From JAAUTY01 sp964397305 (GTDB lineage: Bacteria > Cyanobacteriota > Cyanobacteriia > Cyanobacteriales > Spirulinaceae): 64,000 bases of DNA. The notes beneath the pieces are model-generated. The model was not told the origin of the DNA. It was given only the letters and a program-made list of their open reading frames with translations, and did no database searches. Of this stretch, positions 1 to 7,233 are shown piece after piece (position 1 is the stretch's first letter; each line of letters starts with the position of its first letter). Where the stretch lies: assembly GCA_964397305.1 (NCBI GenBank), contig CAYNIP010000014.1:33747-97746 (forward strand), given 5' to 3'. A program made the translations under genes and the position numbers.

Positions 1-1
1 G

Positions 2-409
2 AGCCGCCGGGAGGCGATCGCCCGCGGCCAGGTTCGCATGGCCGCCACCACCCTGGCCGCCATCGAAGCGGGCAATACTCCGAAAGGGGACGTACTGGCC
101 ACGGCCCGCCTAGCCGGGATCATGGCGGCAAAGCAGACCAGCCACCTGATCCCCCTCTGCCATCCTCTGCCCCTCCAGCAGGTGACGGTGGACCTGGAGC
201 CCGATCCGACCCTGCCGGGCTACCACATTCGCGCCACGGCGATCGCCACCGCGACGACGGGCGTGGAAATGGAGGCCCTGACGGCGGTCAGTGTGGCGGC
301 TCTGACGCTCTACGATATGGCCAAGGCCCTGGATCGGGCCATGAGTATTGAAGCCATTTGCCTCCAGTCCAAGACCGGGGGGCAATCGGGAGACTACCAG
401 CGGGCCTAA
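2..409 (+). CDS. moaC: cyclic pyranopterin monophosphate synthase MoaC (5'-truncated by window edge)
   Basis: MoaC works with MoaA in the first step of molybdenum cofactor synthesis, turning 3',8-cyclo-GTP into cyclic pyranopterin monophosphate. The reading frame is open from base 2 and reads SRREAIARGQVRM before the first internal ATG, so the gene starts outside the window; 135 residues are visible of a family length near 160. The conserved core KQTSHLIPLCHPLPL, the GVEMEALTAVSVAALTLYDM block and the C-terminal SKTGGQSGD are all present, so the visible part looks intact. It converges on ribD with a 21-bp gap. A second cofactor gene, moaE, lies about 30 kb away, so Mo-cofactor genes are dispersed here. 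Confidence 0.95.
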   Translation, partial: SRREAIARGQVRMAATTLAAIEAGNTPKGDVLATARLAGIMAAKQTSHLIPLCHPLPLQQVTVDLEPDPTLPGYHIRATAIATATTGVEMEALTAVSVAALTLYDMAKALDRAMSIEAICLQSKTGGQSGDYQRA

Positions 410-430
410 GGGCTCCCCCGCTCCCAGCGG

Positions 431-1528
431 TCAGGTGTGGACCGGCAAATAGCCTTCAATGAGGAAATCAGGGGCGATGACTTGGCAGGTTGCCCCTTCC
501 AGGCGCAAGGCCTCGGTCATGCTCTTGAGACCGAGATCGCCGACGGGGGTGGGAGCGCCCAAACCGCCGATGATTTTCGGCGCGATGAAGGCCATCACCT
601 TCTGCACCGCCCCGTCAGCGATCGCCCGAGCTGCCAGCAATCCCCCACACTCCCACATCACCTGCATAAAACCACGGTCGTAGAGATTTGCCATCACCGC
701 CGCCGGTTCGAGAGCGGACAGTTCGACCACCTCAACCCCGCGCTGCATCAGAAGACGTTGCAAGGGCAGGTTTGCCCCCATCTCCGTAAAGACCAGGGTT
801 GACACGGCTTCGGTATGCCAGAGGTTGGCCGTCACGGGCAAGTCCAGCTTGCGGCTCATGACCACCCGCAGGGGATTGCGATCGCTCAGGCCGTGCGTCG
901 TCAAGCGGGGATTATCCCGGCGCACCGTGTTACCGCCAATGATCACGGCATCGGCCGCGGCCCGCTGCTCATAGACCCGTTGCCGCGCCTTCTCGCTGGT
1001 GATCCAAGCACTGTGGCCCGTCGAGGCGGCAATCTTGCCGTCTAGGGTCATGGCATATTTCAACAGGCCGAAGGGGCGCTGATAGCGCGTGCGGTGAATG
1101 AAGGCCTCGTTGAGCTGGCGACAGGCCGCTTCCTCAACGCCGACCGTCACCGCGAGGCCGGCCGCTTGCAACTGGGCGAGGCCGCCCCCGGACACGCGCG
1201 GGTCGGGATCAACGAGGCCCACCACAACCCGCGCCAAGCCAGCGGCCAGAATCGCCTCGGTACAGGGTGGAGTGCGGCCGTAGTGACAGCAGGGCTCTAG
1301 GTTCACGTAGAGGGTCGCCCCTCGCGCCTGCTCCCCCGCCGCCTTCAGGGCAAAAATCTCCGCATGGGGCTGTCCAGGGCCGGGGTGAAACCCTTCCCCC
1401 ACCACGGTTTCCCCCTGAACGATCACACAGCCCACCAGCGGGTTCGGGGCTGTTTTGCCCCGGGCCCGCTGGGCAAGCTGGAGGCAGCGTCCCATCATCT
1501 CGCGATCCAATTCGGCAGAGGCTGGCAT
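431..1528 (-). CDS. ribD: bifunctional riboflavin biosynthesis deaminase/reductase RibD
   Basis: Bifunctional enzyme of riboflavin synthesis: the N-terminal zinc deaminase removes the amino group of the diaminohydroxyphosphoribosylaminopyrimidine and the C-terminal domain reduces the ribose side chain with NADPH. The deaminase signature is visible as HAEIFAL followed by LEPCCHYGRTPPC (His plus two Cys zinc ligands, catalytic Glu). The reductase half starts near residue 150 (RPFGLLKYAMTLDGKIA, VIIGGNTVRRDNPRLT) and ends with the GLGAPTPVGDLG region. At 365 residues it has the usual length of full RibD. It begins 12 bp after the stop of the Uma2 gene on the same strand, so the two are probably cotranscribed downstream of prfB. 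The start at MPASAELD could alternatively be one of the Met residues at 11-12. Confidence 0.95.
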   Translation of the reverse strand: MPASAELDREMMGRCLQLAQRARGKTAPNPLVGCVIVQGETVVGEGFHPGPGQPHAEIFALKAAGEQARGATLYVNLEPCCHYGRTPPCTEAILAAGLARVVVGLVDPDPRVSGGGLAQLQAAGLAVTVGVEEAACRQLNEAFIHRTRYQRPFGLLKYAMTLDGKIAASTGHSAWITSEKARQRVYEQRAAADAVIIGGNTVRRDNPRLTTHGLSDRNPLRVVMSRKLDLPVTANLWHTEAVSTLVFTEMGANLPLQRLLMQRGVEVVELSALEPAAVMANLYDRGFMQVMWECGGLLAARAIADGAVQKVMAFIAPKIIGGLGAPTPVGDLGLKSMTEALRLEGATCQVIAPDFLIEGYLPVHT

Positions 1529-1540
1529 AGGGGCGATCGC

Positions 1541-2446
1541 TTACGTGAAGGAATCTGGATCGAGACCTTGAGCCCGCAGGAGGGCGGCTAAGCGTTCGGC
1601 CCGCTGGCGTTCTTGCTCGGCCCGCTGGCGTTCTTGCTCGGCTTGCTGCTGGGCCTGCTCGGCCCGCTGGCGTTCTTGCTCGACTTGCTGCTGGGCCTGC
1701 TCGGCCCGCTGGCGTTCTTGCTCGACTTGCTGCTGGGCCTGCTCAGCTCGCTGGCGTTCTTGCTCGGCTCGCTCGTCGCCCGTGAGCAAGACCTGACCTT
1801 GGCGATTCTCCTGCGGCGATGCTTCGCGAACGCACCAGCGCAGCCAACGATCCCAGGTGCGATCCTCAAACGTTCCCGACCAGAGGGTGAGCCCTAGGGG
1901 CCAGGGATCGAACCAGAGGTCGGCGAGGGGCTGATAGACCGCTCCCACCAGTTGATAGGCCTGAAGGATGGTTTCCCCCAGTTGTTGCAGCGGGTCAAAC
2001 ACGACGTAGTAAGCGACGCGGGCCTGGGCGTAGTCTTCCAGCTTACTTCCCAGTTCGTTGCCGACCTTGTTAGAGACGATTTCAATCACAATATCGGGCG
2101 GCTTGCCCAAGTTCCAGACAAAGTAGGAACGGTTGCCCTTTTTGCCCCAGTCCTCCGGGGCTTCTAGGCCGAAGCTCACCATGACATCCGGCACAATCAC
2201 GGGCTGATGAGCCTTGTAGTAGAGGCCGACGTTGGCCACCGCCAAGAAGGGCTGCTGGTCCGGCAAGGAGCTGTAGAGGCACGTGGTGAGTAAGCGCTGT
2301 TGCTTTTCTGACAGCAGGTTGTCCACGGGGGTATCGTCTTCGGTGATGTACTGCTCTGGGTCAGGAATCGGGACCTCAACCCAATCCTCGAGGATCACCT
2401 TATCTTGGCGGTATTGGTATTGAATCTCTGGCTTGGCTAGGGTCAT
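1541..2446 (-). CDS. Uma2-family (DUF820) restriction-endonuclease-fold protein with coiled-coil tail
   Basis: Member of the Uma2/DUF820 family, a PD-(D/E)XK-fold group strongly expanded in cyanobacteria; biological substrate unknown. The N-terminal 200 residues carry the family core (PDVMVSFG, PPDIVIEIVSNKVGNELGSKLEDYAQARVAYYVVFDP), with the acidic and Glu/Lys positions expected of the nuclease fold. The last ~75 residues are a charged coiled coil made of repeats of AEQERQRAEQAQQQ, ending in LRAQGLDPDSF, which is typical of this family. I chose the ATG at 2446 because AGGAGAG precedes it; a longer frame runs into prfB. A 34-bp R2 repeat lies in frame near residues 205-215. Sits between prfB (31 bp upstream) and ribD (12 bp downstream). 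Confidence 0.85.
   Translation of the reverse strand: MTLAKPEIQYQYRQDKVILEDWVEVPIPDPEQYITEDDTPVDNLLSEKQQRLLTTCLYSSLPDQQPFLAVANVGLYYKAHQPVIVPDVMVSFGLEAPEDWGKKGNRSYFVWNLGKPPDIVIEIVSNKVGNELGSKLEDYAQARVAYYVVFDPLQQLGETILQAYQLVGAVYQPLADLWFDPWPLGLTLWSGTFEDRTWDRWLRWCVREASPQENRQGQVLLTGDERAEQERQRAEQAQQQVEQERQRAEQAQQQVEQERQRAEQAQQQAEQERQRAEQERQRAERLAALLRAQGLDPDSFT
1598..1780. repeat. 42-bp coding tandem repeat in the Uma2 gene
   Basis: The motif beginning GGCCCGCTGGCGTTCTTGCT recurs at 1598, 1619, 1661 and 1703, with a diverged unit at 1745; three steps are 42 bp and the first is a 21-bp half unit. On the minus strand each unit encodes 14 residues, two heptads of coiled coil. The near identity of the units suggests recent expansion and makes this a site of likely length variation. 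Confidence 0.85.
1801..1834 (-). repeat. R2 interspersed element inside the Uma2 gene
   Basis: A 34-bp copy of the R2 family. Read on the minus strand it matches the copy at 3795-3828 at 28 of 34 positions by eye and is read in the same frame, giving the peptide VREASPQENR in the Uma2 protein. Confidence 0.7.
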
Positions 2447-2477
2447 GGCGGGTCTCTCCTGGGGGGGTGCAAGGCCG

Positions 2478-3603
2478 CTAGGCCATCTGGGTTTCTTGGC
2501 GGAGGTAGGCTTCGATGAAGGGATCGAGGGCGCCATCCATGACTTCGGCGATCGCCGTTGTTTCCTGATTGGTGCGGAGGTCCTTCACCATTTGGTAGGG
2601 ATGGAAAACGTAATTGCGAATCTGGTTGCCCCAGGCTGCTTCCACGATGTCGCCGCGAATTTCGGCAATTTCCTGGGCCCGCTGCTCCTGGGCAATGACA
2701 AGGAGCTTGGCCTTGAGCAGGGCGAGGGCCTTCTCTTTGTTTTGCAACTGCGATCGCTCCTGAGTGCAGCGAACGGCTAGACCCGTGGGCAGGTGAACCA
2801 CGCGCACGGCCGTTTCCACCTTGTTGACATTTTGACCGCCCTTGCCGCCGGAGCGCGACGTGGTAATCTCTAAGTCCGGTTCGGGAATCTCGAGGCTAAC
2901 GACCGACGCATCCAGGGCCGGCATGACATCGATGCCCGCAAAGCTGGTCTGGCGCTTGCCGTTGGCATTGAAGGGCGAAATTCTCACCAACCGGTGGGTT
3001 CCCTTCTCGGATTTCAGATAGCCAAAGGCGTAGCGGCCGCTGATTTCCAAGGTCGCCGATTTGATTCCAGCCTCGTCGCCTTCAGAAAGTTCCGTGAGCT
3101 GGACGCTGTAGCCTTGGCGTTCCGCCCAGCGCTTGTACATCCGCAGCAACATTTCCGCCCAGTCTTGGGCGTCAGTGCCGCCCGCGCCGGCATTGATCGT
3201 CAGCACCGCTCCTTCGGCATCGTACTCCCCCGAGAGGAGTCGGCGCAGCTCCCAGCGATCCAGTTCGCGGCTGAGCGTCGTGAGATTCTCCGCTGCTTCG
3301 GTCAGTAAAGCGGCGTCAGTTTCTAGCTCCAGCAGTTCGACAACGGCCTGACTATCTTCCCAGGTCTGCTGCCAGGTGTGGTACTGCGCTAGGCTAGCTT
3401 TTAGCTCGCTCAGTTCCCGTAACGTTGCCTGAGCAATTTCCTGGTTGTCCCAAAATTCGGGCTGAGCAGCGAGCGCTTCGAGATCGTGAATTTTAGCGTT
3501 GAGGGCCGGCAGGTCAAAGATACTCCTGGGTTTTACCCAGGCGCTGCGACAAGGTTTCTAGATCTCGCTTCAGGTCGGTCAGTTCCAGCAACGTATCACC
3601 CAC
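2478..3603 (-). CDS. prfB: peptide chain release factor 2 (RF2), expressed by +1 programmed frameshift
   Basis: RF2 releases finished peptides at UGA and UAA codons. The gene is split over two frames: a 29-codon leader from a GTG at 3603 (GAGG Shine-Dalgarno nine bases upstream) ends at an in-frame TGA at 3516-3514, and the main frame resumes one base on with DLPALNAKIHDLE. The combined product is 374 residues, normal for RF2. The catalytic loop is seen as SGGKGGQNVNKVETAVR (GGQ motif), and the anticodon-reading region is present upstream. Annotating only from the ATG at 3206 would lose the N-terminal domain. It is first in a minus-strand run followed by the Uma2 protein and ribD. Levels should be autoregulated by RF2 activity at the frameshift site. 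Confidence 0.93.
3513..3527 (-). promoter_or_regulatory. prfB +1 programmed frameshift site
   Basis: On the minus strand the sequence reads AGGAG TAT CTT TGA C. This has every known element of the bacterial RF2 frameshift: an internal Shine-Dalgarno three bases from the slippery CTT, then a UGA stop followed by C. Low RF2 makes the ribosome pause at UGA and slip forward by one base into the main frame. Confidence 0.93.
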
Positions 3604-3695
3604 GTCGGCAATCCTCGTGACTCAATTTCCTACAATTCTTACAATATTGTATCGCTGCCAACGAGCGCTGGGTTTGCCCGCCCCCCTCTGAACCG

Positions 3696-5012
3696 ATGCG
3701 AATTGTTGCCTACTGTGCCTGCGATCCCTTGCTGGAAGCTGCGCCCTTAGTGTTGCCGCCGGGTTTAGCGATCGCTCAGGTGTATTGCGATCGCGACGTT
3801 CGCGCAGCGTCTCCGCCGGAGAATCGCCAGCAGTGGCAGCAGTTGCTGGCCGAGGCTCGGCAGGAGCCCCTCGATTACCTGTGGGTGCGACAGCTCGCCG
3901 ACTTGGGGGAGGATTTGGCCGCCGTGGGCGATCGCCTCGCCGCTTTACAGGTCCTGGGGATTGAACTCTTGGTGGCCACCGCCACGACCCCCGAAGTAGC
4001 CCTCAGCCCTGAGTTTCTCCGCCTGCTGGAGCAGGTCCAGGCCGAGCAGCGCCGCCGCGCCCTGCGCCGGGGCCATGCCCGCAATCGGCTCCAGGCCTTG
4101 CCGCCGCCGGGCAAGGCCGCCTATGGCTACCGGCGCGGCCAGGATCGCTACCGGCTCGACCGCAGCACGGCCCCCGTGGTCAAGGCCTTTTTTGACCGTT
4201 ACCTGCTCTACGGCTCCCTGCGAGGGGCGGTGCGCTACTTGGAGCAAAAGTTTGGCAAGACCATTTCCCCCACCACAGGCCGCCGCTGGCTGAGCCATCC
4301 CATCTATCGCGGTGATACCCAATACATCACCGGCGACGTGATCCCCGACACCCACGCGGCGATCCTCAGTCGTGAGGAGGCAGCCCAGATCGACCGCCTC
4401 CTGCGCCGCAATCGTCGCCTGCCCCCCCGCACCGCCAGCGCGCCGCGATCGCTCGCCGGTCTGGTGCAATGTGCCCGCTGCCAGTCGCCCTTGACCGTGG
4501 CCCGCGTCACCCGTCGCCAGGGTGTGCGGCGGGAGTACCTCTACTTGCGGCCCCAGGCTTGCCCCCAGCAGCCCCCCTGCCGGGCCTGGTCCTATGAGGC
4601 CGTGTTCCAGGCGGCGATCGCCCACATCTGCCAAGCGCTCCCAGCGGCCGTGGCCGCGGCCCAGACCCCCGATCCGGCGGTCCTCCAGGGGGCGATCGCC
4701 GCCCAAGTGGCGGCTAAGGAGCAGATTCTCGCTCAGTTACCGGCCCTGGAGCAGCAGGGGATTCTTGATGCGGACACAGCCGCCCTGCGCCGCTACCGGC
4801 TACAAGCCGAGTTGGCCACCTTGCAGGCCCAGGTCGCCCAGTTGCCGCCTGCGAGCCTGGGGGCGATCGCCGCCAACGTCTCGCTGCCCCAGTTTTGGCT
4901 CGATCTCTCGGAGGCCGAGCGTCGCTTTTACCTGCGGGAGTTTGTGCGAGAGATCAGGGTAGAGCGCTTAGCGGACGGCCGGGTGGCTGTGGCGGTGCAG
5001 TTTGTGTTCTAG
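3696..5012 (+). CDS. degenerate large serine recombinase-like protein
   Basis: 438-residue protein with the architecture of a large serine recombinase: a resolvase-like N-terminal domain (about 1-140), a Recombinase domain (GKAAYGYRRG through PIYRGDTQYITG, about 145-230), a zinc ribbon (CARC at about 260, then CPQQPPC near 290) and a C-terminal helical region rich in Gln and Ala. The catalytic centre is altered: where resolvases have Y-x-R-V-S the protein has YCACDP, with Asp in the serine position, and the conserved D-R-L-S-R block is replaced by ADLGED. It is therefore unlikely to catalyse strand exchange and may be a domesticated DNA-binding relative of XisF-type proteins. No attachment sites or cargo genes were seen. 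Starts at ATG 3696, the first in frame. Confidence 0.8.
   Translation: MRIVAYCACDPLLEAAPLVLPPGLAIAQVYCDRDVRAASPPENRQQWQQLLAEARQEPLDYLWVRQLADLGEDLAAVGDRLAALQVLGIELLVATATTPEVALSPEFLRLLEQVQAEQRRRALRRGHARNRLQALPPPGKAAYGYRRGQDRYRLDRSTAPVVKAFFDRYLLYGSLRGAVRYLEQKFGKTISPTTGRRWLSHPIYRGDTQYITGDVIPDTHAAILSREEAAQIDRLLRRNRRLPPRTASAPRSLAGLVQCARCQSPLTVARVTRRQGVRREYLYLRPQACPQQPPCRAWSYEAVFQAAIAHICQALPAAVAAAQTPDPAVLQGAIAAQVAAKEQILAQLPALEQQGILDADTAALRRYRLQAELATLQAQVAQLPPASLGAIAANVSLPQFWLDLSEAERRFYLREFVREIRVERLADGRVAVAVQFVF
3795..3828 (+). repeat. R2 interspersed element inside the recombinase gene
   Basis: 34-bp R2 copy read in frame as DVRAASPPENR (residues 34-44), the same frame and nearly the same peptide as the copy in the Uma2 gene. 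Confidence 0.7.
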
Positions 5013-5025
5013 GGCTGGGCCCTCT

Positions 5026-5050
5026 AAATCTCCCAATTCTGGGAGACTTT
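5026..5050. terminator. bidirectional terminator-like hairpin
   Basis: Stem TCTCCCA / TGGGAGA with loop ATTC, flanked by AAA on the left and CTTT on the right. It lies between the convergent recombinase gene and the DUF3593 gene, the expected place for a shared terminator. Confidence 0.65.
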
Positions 5051-5053
5051 CAA

Positions 5054-5347
5054 TTAGGAGGAGGGCTTTTGGGCCTCTAGGAGCGCCTGGCGAAAGCCCA
5101 GCACGACGAAAATATTGGACAGGGTGAGAAAAAACTCAGCGCCCCCGTGCAGCCAATCAACGTTAGCCAGGGAGACCCCGAGGACCCGTTCGGCGTAGAG
5201 GCCGGCCGGGATCGTGATCGCCACAAACAGGAGCAGCAGGTAAAAGCCGATCAGGGCCAGGCGTGGGGTGCGACCGGAGCGGGTCATGAACCAGAGGAAA
5301 CCAAGGTAAGGAAAGAGGGAGAGGGCGAAGAGGGCGTTTTTGTCCAT
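5054..5347 (-). CDS. DUF3593 membrane protein
   Basis: 97-residue membrane protein of the DUF3593 family, found in cyanobacteria and plant plastids; function unknown. Three hydrophobic segments are visible (ALFALSLFPYLGFLWF, a LIGFYLLLLFVAI segment, and FFLTLSNIFVVLGF), with the family-typical FPYLGFLWFMTRS start and HGGAEFFLTLSN near the end. It follows the DUF2499 gene by 15 bp on the same strand. These two families are usually neighbours, so the pair likely forms one functional unit in the thylakoid or plasma membrane. Confidence 0.85.
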   Translation of the reverse strand: MDKNALFALSLFPYLGFLWFMTRSGRTPRLALIGFYLLLLFVAITIPAGLYAERVLGVSLANVDWLHGGAEFFLTLSNIFVVLGFRQALLEAQKPSS

Positions 5348-5362
5348 CGGTTCAAGGCTCTA

Positions 5363-5680
5363 CTAGGGTTGTTCGTGAGAGTCGGCGGCCGCCGTGCCCC
5401 GCCAGAGACCCCAGGCGGCGAGACAGAGGGCCCCGTTGGCCCCGAGGGTTAGGGCCGCCTGGGTCGTCACCAGCCAGTCCAGGTCGGGGGCGTTGTCAAA
5501 GAAGTGCCAGGTACAGGCACACAGGGCACTGGCGAGGGCCGGGAGCATGGCGATCGCCAGGCCGTACCAGCGGCGATCGCCCTGGACTTGGCCATAGCGC
5601 CCGATGAGCCAGATGGCTGCGATCCACTCGAGGACGCTGGCGATGTGAATGATCCAGGTGGGGATGGAGAGGGCGTGCAT
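5363..5680 (-). CDS. DUF2499 membrane protein
   Basis: 105-residue DUF2499 protein, a family shared by cyanobacteria and plastids, function unknown. Begins MHALSIPTWIIHIASVLEW, typical of the family, with further hydrophobic stretches at IAMLPALASALCACTWHFF and ALTLGANGALCLAAWGLW; about three membrane helices. It lies 36 bp after carA and 15 bp before its partner DUF3593, suggesting cotranscription. No clear Shine-Dalgarno precedes the ATG. Confidence 0.85.
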   Translation of the reverse strand: MHALSIPTWIIHIASVLEWIAAIWLIGRYGQVQGDRRWYGLAIAMLPALASALCACTWHFFDNAPDLDWLVTTQAALTLGANGALCLAAWGLWRGTAAADSHEQP

Positions 5681-5716
5681 GGGGAGTTAGGGAGGAGGAA
5701 CGATGGCAACGAAGCC

Positions 5717-6853
5717 CTAGCGGCGATCGCGCATCAGGTCTACAAACTGCTTGAACAAGTAGTCGGCATCGTGGGGGCCGGGGCTGGCTTCGGGGTGGTA
5801 TTGCACCGAGAAGCAGGGCAGGGTTTTATGGCGCAGCCCAGCCACGGTGCGGTCATTGAGATTAAGGTGGGTCACTTCCACCTCGGGGCCGAGGGATTCC
5901 GGCGTCACCGCAAAGCCGTGGTTTTGGCTGGTAATCTCCACCTGCTGCTGTTTCAGGCCGGCCGGTTGATTGAGACCCCGATGGCCGAACTTGAGCTTAA
6001 ACGTTTCGGCCCCCAGAGACAGACCCAGGATCTGATGGCCCATGCAGATGCCAAACATCGGCTTCTGGCTCTCGAGCAGGGTCCGGGCCGTCTCGATGCC
6101 CTCCATCACGGCGGCTGGGTCCCCGGGCCCGTTGGACAGGAAGATGCCATCGGGGTTATAGCCAAGAATCTCCGCTGGGGGGGTGTGGGCCGGCACGACA
6201 ATGACCCGGCAGCCGTAGCTGGCGAGGCGACGGAGAATGTTGCGCTTGATGCCAAAGTCGATGGCCACAACGGTCAGGGGCTCGCCGTCGGCGGCCACCT
6301 CGCTGAACTCCCAGGTCCGGGCCGTGGGCTCTGACCATTCATACACTCGGCTCGTGGTCACGCGCTCGACTAGATTCAACCCCGCCATGGAAGGGGCGGA
6401 CTGCACGCGGTGTAGCAGCTCGTCGGGATCGAGAATTTCCGCTGAGAGGGCGCCGTTCATCGCCCCGGCGACGCGGATTTTTCGGGTGAGGGCGCGGGTA
6501 TCGACGCCGTAAATACCGGGGATGCGGTGCTCAGCCAAGTAGTCCGGCAGGGATTGTTGCGATCGCCAGTTACTCGGCCGCCAGCAGATGTTGCGGGCGA
6601 TCGCGCCCGCCACCTGCGGGCCTTGGGATTCCTCATCCTCGGAGTTCACCCCGGTATTGCCCAACTCCGGGTAGGTAAAGGTGACGATCTGCCCACAGTA
6701 GCTGGGATCGGTGAGCACTTCCTGATAGCCCGTCATGCCCGTATTGAAGACGACTTCTCCAATAGCCGTGGTCGTCGCCCCAAAGGACCAGCCCTGGTAA
6801 ACGGTGCCATCGGCAAGCACGAGTAGAGCCGGCTGAGCGGTTGCGGTGGCCAT
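5717..6853 (-). CDS. carA: carbamoyl-phosphate synthase small subunit
   Basis: Glutaminase subunit of carbamoyl-phosphate synthase; it hydrolyses glutamine and channels ammonia to CarB for arginine and pyrimidine synthesis. The N-terminal domain shows the usual LADGTVYQGWSFGA and FNTGMTGYQEVLTDPSY blocks. The class I amidotransferase domain carries PMFGICMGHQILG with the nucleophilic Cys, and the catalytic His/Glu region FSVQYHPEASPGPHD. Length 378 residues is standard. A GGGGGA ribosome site lies six bases before the ATG. carB is not in the window. Confidence 0.97.
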   Translation of the reverse strand: MATATAQPALLVLADGTVYQGWSFGATTTAIGEVVFNTGMTGYQEVLTDPSYCGQIVTFTYPELGNTGVNSEDEESQGPQVAGAIARNICWRPSNWRSQQSLPDYLAEHRIPGIYGVDTRALTRKIRVAGAMNGALSAEILDPDELLHRVQSAPSMAGLNLVERVTTSRVYEWSEPTARTWEFSEVAADGEPLTVVAIDFGIKRNILRRLASYGCRVIVVPAHTPPAEILGYNPDGIFLSNGPGDPAAVMEGIETARTLLESQKPMFGICMGHQILGLSLGAETFKLKFGHRGLNQPAGLKQQQVEITSQNHGFAVTPESLGPEVEVTHLNLNDRTVAGLRHKTLPCFSVQYHPEASPGPHDADYLFKQFVDLMRDRR

Positions 6854-7233
6854 AGCTATCCCCCATGAAATCGAAAAGGAATCGAAAACGATAGACCGTG
6901 ATGAATGCTGATTTACTCTAGCAGCGAAGGCCGGATCATTTCACCCACCTCGGCCGCGGTTAAGGGCAATTACGGGGGCAAATTCGGGAATTTCAGCGGA
7001 ATCACGGCCTGGGGTGATGAAGATTCACGCATCGCTCTGATCACTGTCACCTCCTCCCGGAAGCCCGCTTCCTATACTAAATACGGGGACTCACCCCTCA
7101 CCATCAGGGCGTTGCAGATGGGAGCCTCGCGGCTCACTGCCTGCGTCGCCGTCTCGCCCCTCGTGTACCGCTGGAGCGGTTCGGTGTCTCTCAAGGCCAG
7201 CACTGCTGTCACGGTCGTCCATCCAGAAATGCC
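6854..7233. other. 380-bp divergent intergenic region between carA and the sigma factor gene
   Basis: No convincing gene. It must hold the carA promoter (minus) and the sigma-factor promoter (plus). An open frame across it (6905-7312) overlaps the sigma gene out of frame and has no recognisable domain, so I left it out. Confidence 0.6.
7073..7078 (+). promoter_or_regulatory. possible -10 box for the sigma factor gene
   Basis: TATACT resembles a sigma-70 -10 element; no good -35 is seen upstream. It would give a leader of about 150 bases. Confidence 0.25.

Noticed and set aside
3696..5012. Integrated mobile element driven by the serine recombinase-like protein
   Set aside because: Catalytic residues are replaced, no flanking direct repeats or cargo were found, and neighbours are ordinary housekeeping genes.
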